A stretch of 64,000 nt of DNA, from the NCBI GenBank assembly GCA_020002185.1, contig CM034533.1, forward strand, positions 50,368,418 to 50,432,417, in the 5' to 3' direction. The notes beneath the pieces were generated by a model. That model was not told where the DNA came from, did no database searches, and saw only the letters and a list, made by a program, of their open reading frames with translations. The position numbers and the translations under genes are program-made. Positions within the stretch are counted from its first letter, which is position 1, and every line of letters starts with the position of its first letter. The stretch comes from Paraescarpia echinospica (taxonomy: Eukaryota > Annelida > Polychaeta > Sabellida > Siboglinidae). Shown here piece by piece: positions 1 through 64,000 of the stretch.

Positions 1-319
1 TGTTCTACTGCTCTGGCCAGCGAATGGTGATAATGATGATGTTGGTGAAAGGATGTAATATATCAATTAGCCTGTTTTTATTTGTTCAGCAGTTGGTACT
101 AAATGTTTCACGTGCAATGCAGGCGCTAAGACACAATGTCCTGGTTGTTTGGACAGTTAATACCCAAATGCCACAACGCTTGTTGGAAAAATCCTATTCC
201 TACTACTCGTTTGGATGCTATAAGTATTATTTATTTATGTTATCAATGTAAGCAATTAACTAAATGAACTTGTTTTGCACTTTTTAAAGAAATGACAAAT
301 TTTACAATTGTTTTTTTAG

Positions 320-61304
<60,985 letters not shown>

Positions 61305-62089
61305 GTAAGTTAAGACAGCACTGTGCGCGACTATGTATTTACATTTGCATACAATGCAAGTTCCCGTTACATCGAGGTAGTTGACGTTGATGGTATCTAT
61401 GAAGAGGTTTCTTATACTACAATACCCCAAAAGGCCTACGTTTTATAACCAGGTGTCGAATAGTTGCAACTCGACGGTATGATCCTGAAATGTGTATGGT
61501 TTAAGTTTCCGTTGATCTCTTGGAAACAATGACAAAACGAATTGTCATCATGGTGCACAAAAAGTGTTCATCAAATCAAATCGTGACATTTATAATGCGC
61601 CGTTCCAACAATCATAACGTAACGTAACATGACGTTTATCTGACACAAAGTATGTACACAATTCATTGATTTTTCTGAACACCACTTAAGTTTGTATACG
61701 TATATCATGATATATTCAACAAACTCTTAGAAAATACATACAAACGCATGTACACCTATTATAGTATTGATGTGCCATAGAATGTAATCATATAGCTTAT
61801 TCAATCAGGATTGGTAACTCCTATTAAAATAAAATTGTCGCTATCACAGGAGCCACCCTCTTTACGTAATAACATATATGGTCAAATACAAGGTGTCAAT
61901 CTCATGTATATTTATTGGGAGTGCTTGTTTGATGTGAGAATGTAAGTTTGGTTGTGTGCTGATCATCTGAAAGGAGCATCAAATGTATTGTATTTATTGG
62001 TTTTGTTGACAATATGATACATTGCGTACATCATTATATTTGTTTAACAAATATGTTTCTATATAAAATGAGAAGCCTCGCAGACTGTG
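61305..62089 (+). other. Intron, mostly unrecognised
   Basis: A minus-oriented L2-like tail fragment lies near 61,570-61,605 (GCGCATTATAAATG on the minus strand). Otherwise AT-rich. Confidence 0.45.
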
Positions 62090-62577
62090 AGTGTATATTT
62101 TGCTTTTGCTTTATCGGGGATGTTATTTATAGCATGTAGTAGGCTCTATAATATGACAATTCATTGCAAATTCATGCTTAGTTCTAAAAGTCTGTAAATT
62201 AATTTTTTCACGAGTATTATAATTATGTATGTTTACACTTGGGATAATTTGCCAGTTAAATCAATAAGAAGGTATTTTATGACTGTATTTAAAGTAAAAA
62301 TGTAATTCTTGTAACTTTAGTATGTCTTCTACTTTCAGCAGTTTTTTTTTAAAGTGGTAATTTACAAACAAAGATGGGTCATCTTTCTTAAATATAGGAA
62401 TAACTTTTGCAATTTTGATTTTATCTGGGACTATCCTGGAGTTTAAATCTTGGTTTAATAACAGCGTTAATGATTTTGTAATTGCAGGTTCAATTAGTTT
62501 GAGCAATTTTTGAGAAATGCCATCAAGTCCACAGCTGTTTTTGTTGGAAGATAATTCATAGTTTTCCTTACAGTGTC
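62090..62577 (-). mobile_element. LINE fragment with internal deletion
   Basis: Minus strand: NSCGLDGISQKLLKL and KIAKVIPIFKKDDPS (RT N-terminal part), then directly NYNTREKINLQTFRTKHEFA (the ORF2 C-terminus), so the RT core is missing. Similar family to 58,240-59,885. Confidence 0.65.
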
Positions 62578-63380
62578 TTAATAATAATAATAATAATATA
62601 ACTTCTATTGCGTCTAAATCCTTGGAAACTAAGCTCAGAGGCACATCAAAACAAAAGGATTGGCCAATCTCAAAATCCATAAGCGGTATTCCAGTTGCCT
62701 ACAGATGGGTCAAGGTGCTAGGAACTATGGTGGATAAGGAAGGTTGTAACGACAAGTTTTTAAATGACGACGGAATTTTTTAATATTTTCAACTGATCTG
62801 ACACTAAGAGAGAGCGTATTCCAAAGAGGTGGTGCAGCAACAGAAAAAGCCCTAGTTCCAATGTTAGAGTTGACTCTAGGAACAAAAAGTAGGTCAGAAC
62901 TAGATGATCGAAGCTGGATAGGTTTTCTTACAGGAGTAAGCAGTGAATGCAAATAAGATGGTTGCTTACTGGACAGTGCCTGGTGTGTAATGGTGCAGAT
63001 CTTAAATAGTATACGATATCGTACAGAAAGCCAATGCAAAGACTTCTAAAGTAGTATAGAGCGAGAAAAACGATGAGATCTTGTTACTACCCATGCAAGA
63101 CAATGTTGGACACGTTGAAGTTTTTTAATATCCTTGCTAGCGATATTATAAAGGAGAGAATTGCAATAGTCAAGTCTGCTGCTAACAAGCGCTGTTGCAA
63201 TAGTTTTAGCAACACACAATGACATACACTGGTGAATACGGCGAAAAACAGCAGCGACACGTTTGAGATATGTGTTGTCGGAAATTGAAGTTACTATCAA
63301 AGATCACTCCTAGATTCCGCACCGAGGATGCTGGCTTGATATGCCGATTCAAAATATGCGTTGGGAAAAAAACATAAGTA
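62578..63380 (-). mobile_element. L2-like LINE 3' part inserted in an older LINE
   Basis: Minus strand: S-S-V-R-N-L-G-V-I-F-D-S near 63,320, ALVSSRLDYCNSLLYNI (63,195-63,145), frameshift near 63,043, H-W-L-S-V-R-Y-R-I-L-F-K then GTRAFSVAAPPLWNTLSLSV, stop, 3' UTR hairpin and (TTA)n at 62,578-62,597. The adjacent coding on the low side belongs to a different LINE. Confidence 0.75.
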
Positions 63381-64000
63381 TTGCCAGTAACCCGGGGCTA
63401 CTGGCACTAATGGAGGCTAGTGGCATTACTTATCGTTTTGCCAACACTACCTGGCTGTTCCATTCAATGTTCTACCCCACCTTAATTTTAGGTACCTGAT
63501 TTGAAATAAGAAAATAGTTGCATATCTGGTGCACTTTCAAGGAATGATTTTTGATTGGAGTGCATTGAAGTCGTTTCATGCCTGGCTCACTTCCTCATGC
63601 TTCCCCTCAACTGTCTCGCTTGTACGTCATCATGGTTGGGTGGGTGATTGTAGCTATATCCAGCTTTCACCACAGTTCCATCATCTCTGACCACCAGAAA
63701 TGTCTTACAGTTCACACTTTCCTCTTACTACAAGTGAACTTCATACCATTTGCAGGCAAAGCAGAGCAGCTCAACATATTCATTCCTTATTGTCTAGAAA
63801 TGTGGGACCGTGTAGGCATAGGACACCATAAATCCACAATCAATAGTTTGTTAAGTTAAAAGTGGGGGCAATTGACCCTTTACTGCAATAACTTATACCT
63901 GGAACAGGGCAATTAGCCTTCATGTGTGAGTTAATTTGGGTTTGTTCACATCAAACAAGTTTTACATAGAGGATTTACCTGAATTCTTTGGACAGGGAGG
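63381..64000 (+). other. Intron or intergenic, no recognised content
   Basis: Contains the inverted repeat GCCAGTA/TACTGGC around 63,381-63,403 and an open stretch 63,578-63,859 with no family signature. Confidence 0.4.

Noticed and set aside
63578..63859. Open frame of 93 codons near the right edge
   Set aside because: No family signature and no phase-1 exon structure that fits the gene; possibly repeat-derived.

Overview
The window is eukaryotic, from an animal. It carries one very long intron-rich gene read left to right, GT-AG introns, extracellular domain modules, and many decayed non-LTR retrotransposons. The domain set (NIDO, AMOP, VWD, EGF) plus CR1/L2/RTE-type LINE relics suggests a marine invertebrate such as a cephalochordate, hemichordate, echinoderm, mollusc or cnidarian. 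The sequence alone does not settle which.

Positions 1-27,990 are a tandem exon array that continues beyond the left edge. I count 46 intact 96-bp exons. Each starts and ends in phase 1 and encodes one 32-residue, six-cysteine module (C-x3-C-x2-C-x7-C-x2-C-x10-C-x2). Between every two live exons lies exactly one decayed paralogous exon. These dead exons fall into three classes (B, C, D). All keep the acceptor AG but have lost the donor GT, and most carry an in-frame stop. Live and dead copies alternate without exception for 27 kb. The unit is therefore a ~600-bp live+dead dimer, further arranged in 1.2- and 1.8-kb higher-order repeats.

Positions 28,155-31,104 hold five calcium-binding-type EGF exons. 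Positions 31,925-61,304 hold NIDO (3 exons), AMOP (2), VWD and its C-terminal extension (4-5), an Ig/cadherin-like exon, an EGF-like Cys-rich exon, a second Cys-rich exon and two more cbEGF exons. The splice phases agree across the whole chain: the exons in the window sum to 7,797 nt, or 2,599 codons with no remainder. This is a MUC4/mesh-type mucin-like protein, probably a very large secreted or single-pass membrane protein, with a long Cys-rich stalk in front of the EGF-NIDO-AMOP-VWD-EGF core. Its start codon and its end lie outside the window.

The large introns (34.9-37.0, 40.9-43.4, 43.6-44.8, 44.8-49.8, 50.0-51.5, 51.6-56.9, 57.0-60.6 and 61.3-64.0 kb) are filled with LINE fragments. Three are closely related CR1-like copies: one nearly full length with an SGNH-esterase ORF1, and two 5'-truncated copies arranged tail to tail. 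There are also L2-like tails with (ATT)n ends, an RTE-like fragment, a ~155-bp near-perfect palindrome, microsatellites and a polypurine tract. No RNA gene, CRISPR array or second host gene was found.
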